Assembly: GCF_011761565.1 (NCBI RefSeq)
Contig: NZ_JAASRM010000001.1
Location: forward strand, 3,844,139 to 3,908,138
Direction of reading: 5' to 3'
Length of the DNA: 64,000 nt
Source: Rhizomicrobium palustre
GTDB taxonomy: Bacteria > Pseudomonadota > Alphaproteobacteria > Micropepsales > Micropepsaceae
Part shown: piece by piece, positions 39,760-49,714 of the stretch
Layout of the letters: each line of letters opens with the position of its first letter
Position numbering within the stretch: position 1 is the first letter of the stretch
Program-made: the position numbers and the translations under genes
The notes under the pieces: model-generated
Told to the model about the DNA's origin: nothing
The model's database searches: none
Seen by the model: the letters and a program-made list of their open reading frames with translations, nothing else

Positions 39760-40293
39760 ATGTCCAAGATTCTTGTCTGTCCCCTGTCCCAAGTTCCCGA
39801 CATCCTGCGCAGCCATCAGCCGTCGCATGTCATCACCCTGCTCTCGCCGGAATACATGATCGAGACGCCCGGCGGCTTCCCGCCCGAGCGCCATTTGCGG
39901 GTCAGCGTCTCCGATATCGTCGAGTGCATGGAAGGCAAGGTGCATCCTTGCGACGACCACATCTCAGCAGTGCTGGAATTTGCCCGCGGCTGGGATGGAA
40001 AGCGCCCCATGCTGGTGCATTGCTGGGCGGGCGTCAGCCGCTCCATGGCCGCGGCTTTCTCCATCCTCTGTGACCGGGCCTGGAAGGGCGCCGAATACCG
40101 CATCGCGCGCGAGATCCGCGCCCGCGCCCCCCATGCCAGCCCCAACCGCCTGCTCGTCAGCTTGGCCGATGCTTATCTGGGGCGGGACGGCGATATGGTG
40201 AAGGCGGTGGAGGCCATGAGCCCGCCCGTTTTCGTGGAAGAAGGCATTTTGGTCGAATTTCCCCTTGCCGAGTTCGGGATCGAAGGGCGCTAA
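39760..40293 (+). CDS. Tyrosine/dual-specificity protein phosphatase-like
   Basis: A 177-residue protein with the Cys-phosphatase loop HCWAGVSRSMAAA (HCxxGxSRS). The general-acid region may be DIVECMEGKVHPCDDHI. An upstream in-frame start at 39730 adds ten residues and has no site; the ATG at 39760 has AGAGAC before it. Genes of this type are common next to alphaproteobacterial housekeeping genes. The target is unknown. Confidence 0.82.
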   Translation: MSKILVCPLSQVPDILRSHQPSHVITLLSPEYMIETPGGFPPERHLRVSVSDIVECMEGKVHPCDDHISAVLEFARGWDGKRPMLVHCWAGVSRSMAAAFSILCDRAWKGAEYRIAREIRARAPHASPNRLLVSLADAYLGRDGDMVKAVEAMSPPVFVEEGILVEFPLAEFGIEGR

Positions 40294-40302
40294 TCAGGGA
40301 TC

Positions 40303-41262
40303 ATGAGCGAACCAGCCAAACATGTGGTGGAGATCGGACTTTCAGCGGCCATTGTCTCGGTCGCGGAAGACAGCCCCACCGTGCTGGTCGTGCATACCCC
40401 TTCGGGCGATGACGCCCTGCCGTTCGGCCCCTTCGACCCCATCGCACACCGCACCCTCGAAAGCGGCCTTCGCACCTGGGTGGGCGAGCAGACCTATCTC
40501 GATCTCGGCTATGCCGAGCAGCTTTACACCTTTGGCGATCGCGGCCGGCACACCCTGAAACCGGGCGAGAATGCCCGCGTGGTGTCGGTCGGCTATCTCG
40601 CGCTGACCCGCCAAGGCGCCGAGAGCAAAGCTCCGGACACGCTGTGGCGGGACTGGTACCGCTTCTTTCCCTGGGAAGATTGGCGCGACGAACGCCCGGC
40701 GGTGCTGGACGAGACCATCATGCCCGCGCTCGATCGTTTCGTGGCCGAGGCGCCCGATAAGCCGACTGCCGCCCTTCGCCGGGATCGCGCCCGCCTCTGT
40801 TTCGGCACCGACGACATCGGCTGGGATGAGGAAAAGGTTCTGGAGCGCTACGAGCTTCTCTATGAGGCCGGGATCATCGCCGAAAGCGCGCGCGACGGGC
40901 GTGTCGCCAAAGAGCATGTCTTGCCGCTTGGGGACCGTATGATGTTCGACCATCGCCGCATTCTGGCGACCGCCATCGCGCGGCTGCGCGGCAAGATGAA
41001 ATACCGCCCGGTGGTGTTCGAGCTGATGCCGCCCTGCTTTACGCTTCTGGATTTGCAGCGCACCGTTGAGGCGATTTCCGGCACCCGGCTGCATAAGCAG
41101 AATTTTCGGCGCCTGGTGGAAGATCAGGGCCTGGTGGAAGGCACCGGAAAATTCGCCGCCCCCGCCCGCGGCCGCCCCGCCGAACTCTTCCGCTTCCGCC
41201 GCGAAGTCCTCAGCGAACGCCCGTCGCCAGGTGTGCGTCTGGCGAGACAGAGGGCGGGTTAG
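40303..41262 (+). CDS. nadQ: NadQ/NrtR-like transcriptional regulator of NAD synthesis
   Basis: A 319-residue protein with an N-terminal Nudix-like domain (about residues 10-150) and a C-terminal winged helix (about 215-305: FELMPPCFTLLDLQRTVEAISGTRLHKQNFRRLVEDQGLVEGTG, then GRPAELFRFR). The Nudix box is degenerate (the usual GxxxxxExxxxREL pattern reads FDPIAHRTLESGLRTWVGEQ), so a ligand-binding rather than hydrolytic role is likely. The winged helix resembles NrtR and the alphaproteobacterial NadQ family, which represses NAD genes. nadABC lies about 3 kb downstream behind two matching palindromes. Assignment to NadQ rather than NrtR is inference. The gene overlaps fghA tail to tail by 53 bases. 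Confidence 0.75.
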   Translation: MSEPAKHVVEIGLSAAIVSVAEDSPTVLVVHTPSGDDALPFGPFDPIAHRTLESGLRTWVGEQTYLDLGYAEQLYTFGDRGRHTLKPGENARVVSVGYLALTRQGAESKAPDTLWRDWYRFFPWEDWRDERPAVLDETIMPALDRFVAEAPDKPTAALRRDRARLCFGTDDIGWDEEKVLERYELLYEAGIIAESARDGRVAKEHVLPLGDRMMFDHRRILATAIARLRGKMKYRPVVFELMPPCFTLLDLQRTVEAISGTRLHKQNFRRLVEDQGLVEGTGKFAAPARGRPAELFRFRREVLSERPSPGVRLARQRAG

Positions 41263-42100
41263 CCTCTCCCCTGAGCGCCTTCGCATGCCACGCCACATGC
41301 GCGCCGATGAAGCTGGCGATGAAGTAATAACTGTGGTCATAGCCGGAGCGCATATTGAGGACCAGCTTATGCCCCACGGCATCGCAGGCCGCTTGCAACA
41401 GATGCGGCTTGAGTTGGGTTTCTAAAAACTCATCGCCCAGCCCTTGCTCGACCAGAAGCGGCAAGCGCTCTGAAGCCGTCTTCACCAGCTCCACCGCGTC
41501 ATAGGCTTTCCAGGCTTCACGGTCCTCGCCGAGATAGGCGGTGAACGCCTTCTCGCCCCAGGGCACTTGGCTTGGCGCCACGATGGGCGAAAAGGCCGAG
41601 ACGCTTTTATACCGCCCCGGATTTTTCAGCGCGATGGTGAGCGCCCCATGCCCGCCCATGGAATGGCCGCTGATCGCGCGCGCCTCGGTCGCCGGAAATT
41701 CGGCTTCGATCAGCTCCGGCAATTCCTTCACGATGTAATCATACATGCGGAAATGCTTGGCCCAGGGCTCCTCAGTAGCGTTGAGATAAAACCCCGCACC
41801 TTGCCCCAGATCATAAGCCGGATCATTGGCGACGCCCTCACCCCGCGGGCTGGTATCAGGCGCCACAAGGATCACGCCATGCTCCGCCGCATAACGCTGC
41901 GCGCCTGCCTTGGTGATGAAATTCTGCTCGTTGCAGGTCAGCCCCGAGAGCCAATACAAAACCGGCAGGCGATCCTTTTCTGCGTCCGGCGGCAGATAGA
42001 CGGAAAAATTCATCGCGCAACCGAGCGTTTTGGACTCGTGGCGATAGACATCCTGATAGCCGCCGAATGAGGCGCGATGCTCGATGCGTTCCATAGCCAT
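41210..42100 (-). CDS. fghA: S-formylglutathione hydrolase
   Basis: Hydrolyses S-formylglutathione to formate and glutathione. It is 296 residues with an alpha/beta-hydrolase fold of the esterase D family. LPVLYWLSGLTCNEQNFITKAG, the nucleophile in ISGHSMGGHGAL, and the histidine region GYDHSYYFIASFIGAHVAWHA are conserved. The C-terminal extension of about 15 residues overlaps the nadQ gene in antisense. The start is one base after the stop of the class III dehydrogenase gene. Confidence 0.94.
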   Translation of the reverse strand: MAMERIEHRASFGGYQDVYRHESKTLGCAMNFSVYLPPDAEKDRLPVLYWLSGLTCNEQNFITKAGAQRYAAEHGVILVAPDTSPRGEGVANDPAYDLGQGAGFYLNATEEPWAKHFRMYDYIVKELPELIEAEFPATEARAISGHSMGGHGALTIALKNPGRYKSVSAFSPIVAPSQVPWGEKAFTAYLGEDREAWKAYDAVELVKTASERLPLLVEQGLGDEFLETQLKPHLLQAACDAVGHKLVLNMRSGYDHSYYFIASFIGAHVAWHAKALRGEANPPSVSPDAHLATGVR

Positions 42101-42101
42101 C

Positions 42102-43220
<1,119 letters not shown>

Positions 43221-44120
43221 TTAGCGCAAATCCTCCAGCACCTTGGCAAAATCCGTGGCGCAACGAAATCCCAATTTCGCTTCGGCTTTGGCTGTCGAAT
43301 AGACCCGGTCGATGGCGGAAAACATCGTCCAGCCGCGCTTTTCATAGAGCGCCCGGTAGTGCGGGAAATAGCGCGCAACCACGGCTGGCGCATCCGCGAT
43401 CAAAGCTTCGCAATCTTCCGGGCTGAAAGGCGTCGGCGCCGAGACGATGAACGTGTCAAAGCCGATCTCAGGGGCTTTTGTAAGCGCCACAACATGCGCC
43501 TCAGCGGCATCCTCCACCGTCAGCCGCCGGAACAAGAACTCGTTCGCCTTGGTGTTGTCGCCGGATTGCACGATCGTATGCGCCATGTCGTCTTCTTCGG
43601 GGAAGAAGCGCGCCGTGCGCAGCACTACACAAGGCAAACCCTGCTCGTGAAAGGCCAAGCGGCAAAGCTGCTCGGCAGCGAATTTGGTGATGCCATAGAT
43701 ATTGCGCGGCTCAGGCGCGAGGGTCTCGTCGATCCATTCGGCTTTCTTGGCCCCGCCTGCCTTGCCCGCACGGATGCTCTTGGAAATCATCAGCGAGGTG
43801 GTGGAGGTGAAAACAAAGCGCGAGGCGCCCTGTGCAACCGCCTCTTCCAAAAGGTTCTGCGTTCCTTGCACATTGGTGGCGATGAAGGCCGAAGCCGGAT
43901 GCTTGACGATATCGGGCTTATGCAGCGCGCCCGAATGGATCACCGCCTCCACGCCCTCCATCGCGTGGGCGACGGTCTCGCGGTCCGCGACCGATCCGAC
44001 AATTTGTGTGCATGGTCCAGGCAAGATATCGAGCCCCACCACCACATGGCCATCCTGCGCCAAGCGCGGAGCAAGCGTCCGTCCCAGCCAACCCGAAGAT
44101 CCGGTCAAAAGAATACGCAT
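43221..44120 (-). CDS. NAD-dependent epimerase/dehydratase (extended SDR)
   Basis: A 299-residue extended short-chain dehydrogenase. The nucleotide motif is LLTGSSGWLGRTLAPRLAQDGH, the active-site pair is in YGITKFAAEQLCRL (YxxxK), and TSTTSL is the serine region. The sequence lacks features that would fix its sugar or alcohol substrate. It is the first gene of the minus-strand set with frmA and fghA. The divergent nadABC operon begins about 230 bases away, and the shared intergenic region holds the operators. Confidence 0.82.
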   Translation of the reverse strand: MRILLTGSSGWLGRTLAPRLAQDGHVVVGLDILPGPCTQIVGSVADRETVAHAMEGVEAVIHSGALHKPDIVKHPASAFIATNVQGTQNLLEEAVAQGASRFVFTSTTSLMISKSIRAGKAGGAKKAEWIDETLAPEPRNIYGITKFAAEQLCRLAFHEQGLPCVVLRTARFFPEEDDMAHTIVQSGDNTKANEFLFRRLTVEDAAEAHVVALTKAPEIGFDTFIVSAPTPFSPEDCEALIADAPAVVARYFPHYRALYEKRGWTMFSAIDRVYSTAKAEAKLGFRCATDFAKVLEDLR

Positions 44121-44250
44121 GGAGCGCAGGTAAGCACCCGAGGTCGCCTTGAAAAGTCCGCCCTAGGGAAAAAATGACAACCCTCCGGATCCAAAATGAC
44201 GCGCCCATTTATAAACTTCCGTTCAGAAAGCTTATGAGTGCAATTCGCTC

Positions 44251-44280
44251 TTGACCCGACTTATCCTCATGTGCAGCATA
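44251..44280 (+). promoter_or_regulatory. NadQ-type operator 1 with overlapping promoter-like -35
   Basis: TATCCTC (44262-44268), a five-base spacer, and CAGCATA (44274-44280) form an imperfect palindrome. TTGACC at 44251-44256 could be a -35 box, so a repressor here would block promoter access. The second, better palindrome is exactly 63 bp downstream. The two share TAT-CTCA-GT--AGCATAA in the same orientation. Confidence 0.55.
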
Positions 44281-44324
44281 AAGACGCTACCCGGCCCTTG
44301 AAGCCGGTTTCTTTGCACCCCATA

Positions 44325-44343
44325 TATACTCAAGTAGAGCATA
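44325..44343 (+). promoter_or_regulatory. NadQ-type operator 2
   Basis: TATACTC (44325-44331), spacer AAGTA, and GAGCATA (44337-44343): the arms are inverted complements at six of seven positions. It ends 13 bases before the nadA ATG and would interfere with the transcript start or ribosome binding. It repeats operator 1 at a distance of 63 bp, six helical turns, allowing binding on one DNA face. Confidence 0.6.
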
Positions 44344-44356
44344 AGTGGACAGCGTC

Positions 44357-45388
44357 ATGGATATTCTGCCTTTCACGCCCGCCGTCGCCCGCGAAACCGA
44401 GGCCCTCAAGGCCCGGATGATGAAGGTCATCCCGGAGATCGAATGGCCGGTGCACGCGCCCTATATCGCCGCGATCAATGCGCTCAAGCGCGAGAAGAAC
44501 GCCGTCATCCTGGCGCATAACTACATGACGCCCGAGATTTTCCATGGCGTGGCCGATTTCGTCGGCGACTCGCTGCAGCTCGCCCGCCTCGCCGCCAAGA
44601 CCGAGGCCAAGCTGATCGTGCAGGCTGGCGTCCATTTCATGGCCGAGACCTCTAAGGTTCTGTCGCCGGAAAAGACCGTTCTTATTCCCGATCCCCAGGC
44701 GGGCTGTTCGCTTGCCGCCTCCATCACCGGCGCCGATGTTCGCCTCTTGAAGCAGACCTATCCCGGCCTGCCGGTGGTGACCTATGTTAACACCTCGGCT
44801 GAAGTGAAGGCCGAAAGCGATGTCTGCTGCACCTCCTCCAACGCGGTGGCGGTGGTGGAAGATATCGCCCGCGAATGGGGCGTCGATACCGTGATCATGG
44901 TGCCCGATGAATTCCTCGCCCAGAACGTCGCCAAGCTGACCAAGATCAAGGTCATCACCTGGAAGGGCCATTGTGAGGTACACGAGCGCTTCACGGCGGA
45001 GACCATCCGCGATTTCCGCGACAGCCATCCCGGCGTGATCGTGATCGCCCATCCCGAATGCCCGCCCTCCGTGGTGGCGGAAGCCGATTTCGCGGGTTCC
45101 ACTTCGGGCATGATCGATTTCGTGGCGCAGAAACAACCTCAGAAGGTCGTACTCGTCACTGAATGCTCGATGAGCGACAACGTTGCTGTTGAATTTCCCA
45201 AGGTCGATTTCGTGCGGCCCTGCAATCTCTGCCCGCACATGAAGATGATCACCCTGCCGAAAATTTTGCACGCGCTGCAAACAAACACGGTGGAAGTGAC
45301 GGTCGATGCCGCCATTGCCGAACGGGCCAAAAAGGCCGTGGAACGCATGCTGGCGGTGCCTGTGAAGGCTGCGCGTCAGGCGGCGTAA
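44357..45388 (+). CDS. nadA: Quinolinate synthase
   Basis: Condenses iminoaspartate with dihydroxyacetone phosphate to quinolinate. The 343 residues carry the 4Fe-4S cysteines in [22 protein letters not shown] and [11 protein letters not shown]. The start region [27 protein letters not shown] is typical. ATG at 44357 is preferred; an in-frame GTG at 44345 overlaps operator 2 closely. It is the first gene of nadA-nadB-nadC. Confidence 0.95.
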   Translation: MDILPFTPAVARETEALKARMMKVIPEIEWPVHAPYIAAINALKREKNAVILAHNYMTPEIFHGVADFVGDSLQLARLAAKTEAKLIVQAGVHFMAETSKVLSPEKTVLIPDPQAGCSLAASITGADVRLLKQTYPGLPVVTYVNTSAEVKAESDVCCTSSNAVAVVEDIAREWGVDTVIMVPDEFLAQNVAKLTKIKVITWKGHCEVHERFTAETIRDFRDSHPGVIVIAHPECPPSVVAEADFAGSTSGMIDFVAQKQPQKVVLVTECSMSDNVAVEFPKVDFVRPCNLCPHMKMITLPKILHALQTNTVEVTVDAAIAERAKKAVERMLAVPVKAARQAA

Positions 45389-45407
45389 ACGCCGAAGGAA
45401 AATTGGA

Positions 45408-46997
45408 ATGACAAGCCATCTGGGCAATGTCATCGAAAGCGAGGGCGCGCTTATTCTGGGCGCGGGCGTCGCTGGTTTATTCACCGCCTTGAAGCTGGCA
45501 CCTTATCCCTGCCTGGTGCTCGCCGATGAGCGACCTGGCGTGTCGGGCTCGAGTGCTTGGGCGCAAGGCGGCATCGCCGCCTCGGTCGGCAAAGGCGATA
45601 CTTGGCAATCTCATGCCGCCGATACGGTGGCGGCGGGCGCAGGCCTGACCGATCCAGAAATTGCTGCGCTGGTGGCGCGTGAAGCCCCTGCCCGCATCAA
45701 CGATCTTCTTTCTTACGGCGCGCCGTTTGACCGTGACGCCGATGGCTCGATCGCCGTGGCGCGCGAGGCCGCGCATTCCGCCAGCCGCATCGTGCATGTG
45801 AAAGGCGACCGCGCCGGTGCCGAAGTCATGGCGGCGCTGGCCAAATGCGCTTTCGCGGCACCTTCCATTCGTTTTGTGGAAGGCTATCACGCCGTCGAGC
45901 TGGCGCTGGAAAATGGCCGTGTCGTCGGAGTCTTCGCCCGCAGCTGGACCTCCAACGCAGACGCACCCCGCCTCATCCTGATCCGTGCTAAGGCGGTGGT
46001 GATGGCGACGGGCGGGCTCGGCGCCTTATATGCCGTCTCCACCAATCCGCCGGAATCGCGCGGAGAAGGTCTTGGCATGGCGGCGCGCGCAGGCGCGGTG
46101 ATCGCCGACCCCGAATTCGTGCAATTCCATCCCACCGCCATCGCGGTGAACAAAGACCCTGCCCCGCTCGCTACCGAAGCCTTGCGCGGTGAAGGCTCTA
46201 TCCTGATCGATGAAACCGGCCGCCGCTTCATGCCGTCGGTGCATGAAAACGCAGAGCTTGCGCCGCGCGATGTGGTGGCGCGCGCCATTCATCGCGAGAT
46301 CGCCGCAGGCCATAAGGTGTTTCTGGATTGCACCAAATCGGTCGGCGCCGAATTTCCGCATCATTTTCCAACCGTCTATCAGGCCTGCAAAGAGGCCGGG
46401 ATTGATCCGGTCACGCAACCGATCCCTGTCGCCCCCGCCGCGCATTACCACATGGGCGGCATCGCTACCGATCAACGCGGGCGCACCTCGCTCGAAGGGC
46501 TTTGGGCAGTCGGCGAATGCGCGTCTACCGGACTACATGGCGCCAATCGGCTTGCCTCTAATTCGTTGCTCGAAGGCTTGGTGTTTGGCGCCCGCGCCGC
46601 GGAGGACATCAAGAGCAATCCCGCGCCTGCCATCAGCCACGCGGCGCTGCTGCCGCCGGTCGTCAGCTATTGTGCCCCGCCCGTGCCGCGTCCGTTGCGC
46701 GAGGTGATGAGCCGTCTCGTCGGTCTCGAACGCAATGAGGCCGGCCTCAAGGAAGCGCTTGGCAAGATCGCGCAGATCGAACGCGCAGGCGGCTATGATC
46801 CCTCGCTCCTCAACATGACATCTGCGGCCCGTCTGGTGATTGCTGGCGCGCTTGCCCGGCAGGAGAGCCGGGGCAGCCATACCCGCACCGATTATCCCAA
46901 GACGGACGCCCACGGGAGCCGCAACTTCCTCACCCTGGCCGAGGCCAACCGGCTGGCTGAGGAAATCCTTCCAGCCTCCGCCTGCGCCGCCCGCTAA
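45408..46997 (+). CDS. nadB: L-aspartate oxidase
   Basis: FAD enzyme producing iminoaspartate from aspartate. It is 529 residues. FAD is bound by ALILGAGVAGLFTALKLA. The fumarate-reductase-like active site reads GVSGSSAWAQGGIAAS, QFHPTAIAV, HYHMGGIATD and GLHGANRLASNSLLEGLVFGARAA. The C-terminal helical domain is present (SRLVGLERNEAGLKEALGKI). AAGGAAA precedes the ATG. The stop is 18 bases before nadC. Confidence 0.95.
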   Translation: MTSHLGNVIESEGALILGAGVAGLFTALKLAPYPCLVLADERPGVSGSSAWAQGGIAASVGKGDTWQSHAADTVAAGAGLTDPEIAALVAREAPARINDLLSYGAPFDRDADGSIAVAREAAHSASRIVHVKGDRAGAEVMAALAKCAFAAPSIRFVEGYHAVELALENGRVVGVFARSWTSNADAPRLILIRAKAVVMATGGLGALYAVSTNPPESRGEGLGMAARAGAVIADPEFVQFHPTAIAVNKDPAPLATEALRGEGSILIDETGRRFMPSVHENAELAPRDVVARAIHREIAAGHKVFLDCTKSVGAEFPHHFPTVYQACKEAGIDPVTQPIPVAPAAHYHMGGIATDQRGRTSLEGLWAVGECASTGLHGANRLASNSLLEGLVFGARAAEDIKSNPAPAISHAALLPPVVSYCAPPVPRPLREVMSRLVGLERNEAGLKEALGKIAQIERAGGYDPSLLNMTSAARLVIAGALARQESRGSHTRTDYPKTDAHGSRNFLTLAEANRLAEEILPASACAAR

Positions 46998-47015
46998 CCT
47001 TTCCAGAGACGATGA

Positions 47016-47867
47016 ATGCCCGCTAACCTTCGCCCGCCGCCCGCGCTGCTGATCGAACCCTTGGTGCGCCGGGCGCTGGAGGAGGATTTGGGCCGGGCCG
47101 GTGACCTCACCTCCGACCTCATTCTCCCCCCAGGTCAGCAAGGCATGGCGGCGCTGGTCGCACGGCGTGAGGGGGTGATTTCAGGCCTGCAAGTCGCCGC
47201 CCTCGCCTTTGGACTGGTAGACAGCGCCCTCAGCGTCCGTCAGGAGGCTCAGGACGGCGATAAAGTTCCAGCAGGCACGAGGCTCATGGTCCTTGAAGGC
47301 GCCGCCAGGAGCCTTCTGACGGGCGAGCGCGTGGCGCTCAACTTCGTCGGGCACCTCTCCGGGGTCGCCACCGCGACGCGTGCCTTGGTGGATGCCGTGG
47401 CCGGTACGAAGGCAAGAATTGTATGCACCCGCAAAACAACTCCCGGTCTGCGCGTGTTGGAGAAATACGCTGTACGCTGCGGTGGCGGCTTTAACCATCG
47501 CTTCGGTCTCGATGACGCGATCATGATCAAGGATAACCATATCGCCGCCGCGGGTGGGATCACCGCAGCCGTGGAGCGGGCCCGCGCGGGCATCGGCCAT
47601 ATGCTGAAAATAGAGGTCGAGGTCGACACACTCACCCAGCTCGAAGAGGCCCTGAGCCTCGGCATCGACACCATCCTGCTCGACAACATGCCGCCCGCGA
47701 TGCTGCGCGAGGCTGTGGCGCTCAACAACGGCCGCGCCACGCTCGAGGCTTCCGGCAATGTCACGCTTTCCACCGTGCGCGCGATTGCTGAGTCTGGTGT
47801 CGACTACATTTCTTCGGGTGCGCTCACCCACTCCGTAGCAAATTTGGATGTGGCCTTGGATTTTTGA
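47016..47867 (+). CDS. nadC: Nicotinate-nucleotide pyrophosphorylase (carboxylating)
   Basis: Converts quinolinate and PRPP to nicotinate mononucleotide. It is 283 residues. RRALEEDLGRAGDLTSDLILP opens the N-terminal domain. TRKTTPGLRVLEKYAVRCGGGFNHRFGLDDAIMIKDNHI carries the phosphate and quinolinate residues, and IDTILLDNMPPAML and ASGNVTLSTVRAIAESGVDYISSGALTHS complete the barrel. It is the last gene of the nad operon. Confidence 0.96.
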   Translation: MPANLRPPPALLIEPLVRRALEEDLGRAGDLTSDLILPPGQQGMAALVARREGVISGLQVAALAFGLVDSALSVRQEAQDGDKVPAGTRLMVLEGAARSLLTGERVALNFVGHLSGVATATRALVDAVAGTKARIVCTRKTTPGLRVLEKYAVRCGGGFNHRFGLDDAIMIKDNHIAAAGGITAAVERARAGIGHMLKIEVEVDTLTQLEEALSLGIDTILLDNMPPAMLREAVALNNGRATLEASGNVTLSTVRAIAESGVDYISSGALTHSVANLDVALDF

Positions 47868-47959
47868 TGTCTGAAGCGTGAGAGAACATAACTCACGCCC
47901 GTATCGGGGACGAGGATGAGTTGCTATAAGCCGCGGCGGAATAGCACAGATGACGGAAG

Positions 47960-48562
47960 ATGAAATCGCTCCTCGCCGGTTACCAGAAATTCCGTAAAGA
48001 GATTTGGCCCAGCGACAAAGAACACTTTGTCGAACTCGCCAAAGGTCAAAACCCCCATACGCTTGTGATTTCGTGCAGCGACTCCCGTGTGGACCCCGCC
48101 ACGATTTTTGGTGCGCGCCCGGGTGATCTCTTTGTCATCCGCAACGTGGCCTCGGTTGTACCACCCTATGAAACCAACAGCGGCTATCATGGCGTCAGCG
48201 CCGCCATTGCTTTCGCCGTGATCAATCTCGAAGTGGCGCGCGTCGTGGTCCTCGGCCATGAATATTGCGGTGGTGTGACCGCGGCTATGTCCACAGAGGA
48301 TCTGACCACGCCCTTCCTCTCGCAATGGGTGTCGCTCTTGAAACCCGCGATTCACAAATGCGGCTGCGAACACGGCCAGCTTCCGGTCGAATATGAATCG
48401 ATCCGCCTTTCGCTCGGCCGCCTGATGACCTTCCCGTTTATCGCGGAGCGGGTGGAAAAGAAGGGCCTGCAGCTCTTAGGCGCCCATTTCAAGATTTCCG
48501 ACGGCACGCTTTCAGTGCTCGACAACAAGACGGGCGAATTTGCTACCGTTCCCGAGCTCTGA
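47960..48562 (+). CDS. can: Beta-class carbonic anhydrase
   Basis: Interconverts CO2 and bicarbonate. It is 200 residues. The zinc ligands are C39 (SCSDSRVDP, with the D41/R43 dyad), H100 and C103 in LGHEYCGG. RPGDLFVIRNVASVVPPY is conserved. No signal peptide is present, so it is cytoplasmic. It follows nadC by about 90 bases and may be in the same transcript or separate. A palindromic repeat and a long hairpin follow it. Confidence 0.93.
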   Translation: MKSLLAGYQKFRKEIWPSDKEHFVELAKGQNPHTLVISCSDSRVDPATIFGARPGDLFVIRNVASVVPPYETNSGYHGVSAAIAFAVINLEVARVVVLGHEYCGGVTAAMSTEDLTTPFLSQWVSLLKPAIHKCGCEHGQLPVEYESIRLSLGRLMTFPFIAERVEKKGLQLLGAHFKISDGTLSVLDNKTGEFATVPEL

Positions 48563-48597
48563 AAGCTTCGGACAAGAAAGCCCACCCCACCTTCGTC

Positions 48598-48621
48598 ATG
48601 GCCGGGCTCCGATCCGGCCAT
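48598..48621. repeat. REP-like palindrome after can
   Basis: ATGGCCGG, an eight-base loop and CCGGCCAT form a perfect stem. Flanked on the left by CGTC, the core GTCATGGCCGG is the same as that of the palindrome between atpD and atpC, so the two are members of one dispersed family. Confidence 0.6.
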
Positions 48622-48653
48622 CCGTCTCGCGGCCACGCCTCTCCAAAACGCTT

Positions 48654-48718
48654 AACGGGCAGCGGCACTCCGGCTGGCAGGGAAACCACTCTCTCCCGCC
48701 GGAACGCCACTGCCCGTT
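48654..48718. terminator. Long hairpin between the convergent can and sleB-like genes
   Basis: The outer stem AACGGGCAG / CTGCCCGTT (48654-48662 and 48710-48718) continues inward with GGC/GCC and CCGGC/GCCGG blocks separated by small bulges. It sits just before the end of the minus-strand gene at 48734 and can end transcripts from both sides. T runs are short. Confidence 0.6.
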
Positions 48719-48733
48719 ATTCCTTAAGCCGCC

Positions 48734-49417
48734 TCACATGGCGCGAGAGCGCGCCGCAGCTTCCTTCTTGTAAAAGACGTGATTGCCGATCTGGGTGGTA
48801 CGCGCCATCTCGGCGGCCCATTCCGGCTCGACCGTGGTGGCGTGGAAATTGACTGCCCCGCCAGTGGCGCCGCGCAGTTGCGATTCGCCGGTCAGTATCT
48901 GGGCCGCAAGCGTCTGGGCGCGCATCCAGGCGCCAGGCTGTTTGTGCTTCTTCAGCTCGCCATTGCAGGTGAAGGAGAACTGGCAGGCCGGCTGGCCCGC
49001 GCCTTCATAAACCACGGCGCAAATGGAATGGCCGTAATTGCCTTTGCGCATGCGCGAGAAGATCACCTCGGCGATGGCCTTCTGGCCCTTCTCGCCCTCG
49101 CCGCGCGCCTCATAGTAGAGCGCTTCGGAAAGGCAGCGGTGCTCGGCCAAAAGCTTGTTCATGACCAGCTCTTCAGCCGGAGACTTGGCGCGGCCCGGAA
49201 CATAGGCCGCTTCGGTGGCCGTCCCCGCCAGGGACACCGGCGCCGAGACGGGCGCGGCTTGGGCCACGATTTGTGCGACAGGCTTCAATTCTTCCGTATG
49301 CGGACGATACGCAGCAGCCGCACCGACAGCCGCGCTCACGGCTGCGAGTACAACGGTAAGCGCACCAACCAGGATGCGATCAGACCGTCGAAGGGCGTCA
49401 GGCGTTTTCTTAGACAT
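48734..49417 (-). CDS. Cell wall hydrolase (SleB-type)
   Basis: An anchored or exported protein of 227 residues. An N-terminal hydrophobic segment (ILVGALTVVLAAVSAAVGAAAAY) acts as signal anchor. The C-terminal 125 residues form the Hydrolase_2/SleB domain: CLSEALYYEARGEGEKGQKAIAEVIFSRMRKGNYGHSICAVVYEGAGQPACQFSFTCNG, with the catalytic glutamate in EARGE. Such proteins cleave peptidoglycan; in Gram-negatives they serve in cell-wall remodelling. No LysM domain is present. Confidence 0.88.
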   Translation of the reverse strand: MSKKTPDALRRSDRILVGALTVVLAAVSAAVGAAAAYRPHTEELKPVAQIVAQAAPVSAPVSLAGTATEAAYVPGRAKSPAEELVMNKLLAEHRCLSEALYYEARGEGEKGQKAIAEVIFSRMRKGNYGHSICAVVYEGAGQPACQFSFTCNGELKKHKQPGAWMRAQTLAAQILTGESQLRGATGGAVNFHATTVEPEWAAEMARTTQIGNHVFYKKEAAARSRAM

Positions 49418-49619
49418 CGGGATAACTCTCTTCGAACTCGTTTCGAATGTATCGGCTTGTTAGGTCGACCTTGGTCGGCGTGATTACGAACAGTTCCCCC
49501 ATCTCCCCCGTTAACACTCTCCCAGACACGGGAGGCGCGCTGTTAGTCCATGAACGAAGCCCGCGTCAAATTAAAAAATTCAAGATCGTGACACAACGTC
49601 ACCCTTGCAAAAGAAAAAA

Positions 49620-49665
49620 CGAGGGAAATCCTGGATTTTCCCGGACTTCCCTCGCGTATTTTTTT
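49620..49665 (-). terminator. Intrinsic terminator of ppdK
   Basis: CGAGGGAAATCC (49620-49631) and GGACTTCCCTCG (49643-49654) form a 12-bp stem with one mismatch. Read on the minus strand, downstream of ppdK, the stem is followed by TTTTTTCTTTT, a good U tract. On the plus strand it is followed by seven T (49659-49665), so it could also work in the other direction. Confidence 0.85.
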
Positions 49666-49714
49666 GTGTGCGAAACCACTACTCCGTACACAGATTATCG
49701 CTCAAAACGCGTGA

